Origin: an uncultured Sphingobacteriia bacterium
GTDB lineage: Bacteria; Bacteroidota; Bacteroidia; Chitinophagales; Chitinophagaceae
Direction: 5' to 3'
Assembly (NCBI GenBank): GCA_945957225.1
Contig: CAMFKK010000106.1
Span: 1 to 7,507, forward strand
DNA length: 7,507 nucleotides
This document shows, in pieces, positions 6,313 through 7,507 of the stretch. Under the pieces are notes generated by a model. The model was given only the letters and a program-made list of their open reading frames with translations, ran no database searches and was not told where the DNA came from. The position numbers and the translations under genes were made by a program. The first letter of the stretch is position 1. Each line of letters starts with the position of its first letter.

Positions 6313-6927
6313 ATGCCGTATCTTAATCTTATGGAATATATAGCCCATTTAGAAAAAGACCGCAAACTGTCTAAGGCATTGATTGAAGCATTGCCACCCT
6401 TAGAAATGCGCAAGAATATCCCCCTGCGTTTAATGGCCAGCATCATGAGCCAGCAATTGAGTACGGCGGTAGCCAAAGTGATTTTTAAACGCTTCTTAGA
6501 ATTATACAATGGTAAGGAACCCAAACCCCAACAGGTTTTGGACACACCCATTGAAACCCTGCGAGGTATTGGACTGAGTTATGCCAAAGTGGGATATATA
6601 CACAATGTTGCGGCTTTTTGTATAGAACATAAGATCACAGACAAGACCCTGCAAAAAATGGAGAATGAAGCCATTGTGGATTTGCTGGTACAGATCAAGG
6701 GCGTTGGCAAATGGACCGTAGAAATGCTGCTCATGTTTTCCCTGGGCAGGGAAGACGTATTTGCCGTAGATGATTTGGGTATACAGCAAGCCATGACTAA
6801 GCTCTATAAATTGGAGCATTTAGACAAAAAGGAACTCAAGCAAAAAATGCTGGAACTCTCTGCCAAGTGGAGCCCTTATAGAACCTATGCCTGTCTGCAT
6901 CTTTGGCAATACAAGGACGATCAATAA
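6313..6927 (+). CDS. DNA-3-methyladenine glycosylase II, AlkA-type HhH-GPD
   Basis: This base-excision repair enzyme removes alkylated bases such as 3-methyladenine, leaving an abasic site. From ATG 6313 it has 204 residues. IMSQQLSTAVAKVI (44-57) begins the helical core. The helix-hairpin-helix is QIKGVGKWTVEML (127-139). The glycine-rich/Asp part is DVFAVDDLGIQQAM (148-161), where the second Asp of VDD (residue 154) matches the catalytic aspartate of AlkA. WSPYRTYACLHLW (185-198) is the conserved closing motif. No four-cysteine iron-sulfur cluster is present, which separates it from Nth and MutY. It lacks the N-terminal TATA-like domain of E. coli AlkA (282 residues), like many short AlkA-type enzymes. 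An in-frame ATG at 6331, giving 198 residues beginning MEYIAHLEKD, is an equally plausible start. A TTG at 6286 also lies in frame but is unlikely. No Ada or Ogt gene is adjacent. Confidence 0.92.
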   Translation: MPYLNLMEYIAHLEKDRKLSKALIEALPPLEMRKNIPLRLMASIMSQQLSTAVAKVIFKRFLELYNGKEPKPQQVLDTPIETLRGIGLSYAKVGYIHNVAAFCIEHKITDKTLQKMENEAIVDLLVQIKGVGKWTVEMLLMFSLGREDVFAVDDLGIQQAMTKLYKLEHLDKKELKQKMLELSAKWSPYRTYACLHLWQYKDDQ

Positions 6928-6993
6928 TCCTCAACTACAAACGCAAAAAATAACCTAGAAAATTGCAAAGAAGCAACAATAAATGAAAACTTC

Positions 6994-7507
6994 TTACGCT
7001 GAATTTCTAGCCGCATTGATCACCCCAAACATAGTTCTTGTCAAGAGTTTTTCATAGACTGCTTTGAGCTCGGGCTCAATATCTCTGCTATGTAATTGGT
7101 TCAATGCATATTGCTGAATGGTTAGTAAGGGCAATACAATCTTGTCTCTCATTTGAATAGAAGCCCTTCCAGCTTTGTCTTCTTCCATGAGTACGCTTGC
7201 GTCTGCTAATTCCATGACCAGTGTGGCAGTCAGGTCAAATTCTTTTTTAATCAGTTCCCAAACCGGTCCAAACTGTGGATCTTTTTTCACGTATTCCGTG
7301 AGTGGGAAAAAGGATTTGAGCATGCTCATCATGCTATTGTCTATGAGTGTACGGAAGAACAACACATTACGGAACATGGCTTTGGTATCGTTCCACAAAC
7401 CCTGGTCCTTCATGGCTTGTAAAGCAGTGCCTACACCAAAAAATCCGGGTACATTTTGTTTTAACTGACTCCAAGATCCCACAAATGGAATGGCGCGCAG
7501 GTCTTCA
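6994..7507 (-). CDS. ppc: Phosphoenolpyruvate carboxylase, C-terminal part
   Basis: The frame is open across the right edge; about 171 codons of the C-terminal end are visible. The enzyme adds bicarbonate to phosphoenolpyruvate to make oxaloacetate, refilling the TCA cycle. The visible part starts with EDLRAIPFVGSWSQ, the conserved LRAIPW-type segment of the family, followed by PGFFGVGTAL, FFRTLIDNSMMSMLKSFF and the C-terminal INAARNSA (RNTG in E. coli). By eye alignment, three of the aspartate-inhibitor contacts known in E. coli PEPC (Lys773, Arg832, Asn881) match a lysine (bases 7315-7317), an arginine (7147-7149) and an asparagine (7003-7005). Feedback inhibition by aspartate is therefore likely retained. 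A GTG at 7480-7482 could be mistaken for a start but codes for an internal valine, since conserved family sequence continues upstream of it. The catalytic histidine and glycine-rich loop lie outside the window. It converges with the glycosylase gene across 66 bp with no clear hairpin. Confidence 0.93.
   Translation of the reverse strand, partial: EDLRAIPFVGSWSQLKQNVPGFFGVGTALQAMKDQGLWNDTKAMFRNVLFFRTLIDNSMMSMLKSFFPLTEYVKKDPQFGPVWELIKKEFDLTATLVMELADASVLMEEDKAGRASIQMRDKIVLPLLTIQQYALNQLHSRDIEPELKAVYEKLLTRTMFGVINAARNSA

Noticed and set aside
6302..6317. Short inverted repeat GGCAT-N6-ATGCC before the glycosylase ATG
   Set aside because: Five-bp arms are too short to stand out from chance; no extension of the pairing is seen.
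7480..7482. GTG as the start of a complete 162-residue gene
   Set aside because: The frame continues upstream with the conserved LRAIPF segment of PEPC, so this is an internal valine codon of a gene cut by the window edge.

Overview
The window looks like a stretch of ordinary chromosome from a member of the Bacteroidota, most likely a Chitinophagaceae-type bacterium. The lineage is inferred from moderate GC, AT-rich upstream regions with almost no Shine-Dalgarno sequences, matches to the Bacteroidota -7 promoter element (TAnnTTTG), and protein families with the Bacteroidota flavour (an M23 peptidase with a conserved C-terminal tail beside alaS, and a DUF4440-type secreted protein). I see no mobile element, CRISPR array, prophage, tRNA or rRNA. 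No stretch of 300 bases lacks a gene.

Layout from left to right. A secreted PDZ-domain protein runs off the left edge (minus strand). Upstream of it are a -7 element and three helically phased copies of an 8-bp repeat. A strong rho-independent terminator then closes alaS, the complete 881-codon alanyl-tRNA synthetase gene (minus strand). A 157-bp divergent intergenic region follows, with a 37-bp two-stem perfect-arm palindrome and candidate promoter elements. To its right, on the plus strand, are a membrane-anchored LytM/M23 cell-wall peptidase and a small two-helix membrane protein. These converge on a minus-strand pair: a secreted NTF2-like (DUF4440-type) protein upstream of an SPFH/prohibitin-family membrane protein, the latter closed by a hairpin terminator. 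Divergent from that pair is an AlkA-type DNA-3-methyladenine glycosylase (plus strand). It converges on the C-terminal part of phosphoenolpyruvate carboxylase, which runs off the right edge (minus strand).

Functionally this is a mix of housekeeping genes: translation (alaS), envelope and peptidoglycan remodelling (M23 peptidase, small membrane protein, SPFH protein, PDZ protein), alkylation repair and anaplerotic carbon fixation (ppc). No single pathway joins them, and I found no convincing new multi-gene system. The most interesting signals are non-coding: the alaS/M23 intergenic palindrome, which overlaps the expected core promoter of alaS, and the phased repeats upstream of the PDZ gene.
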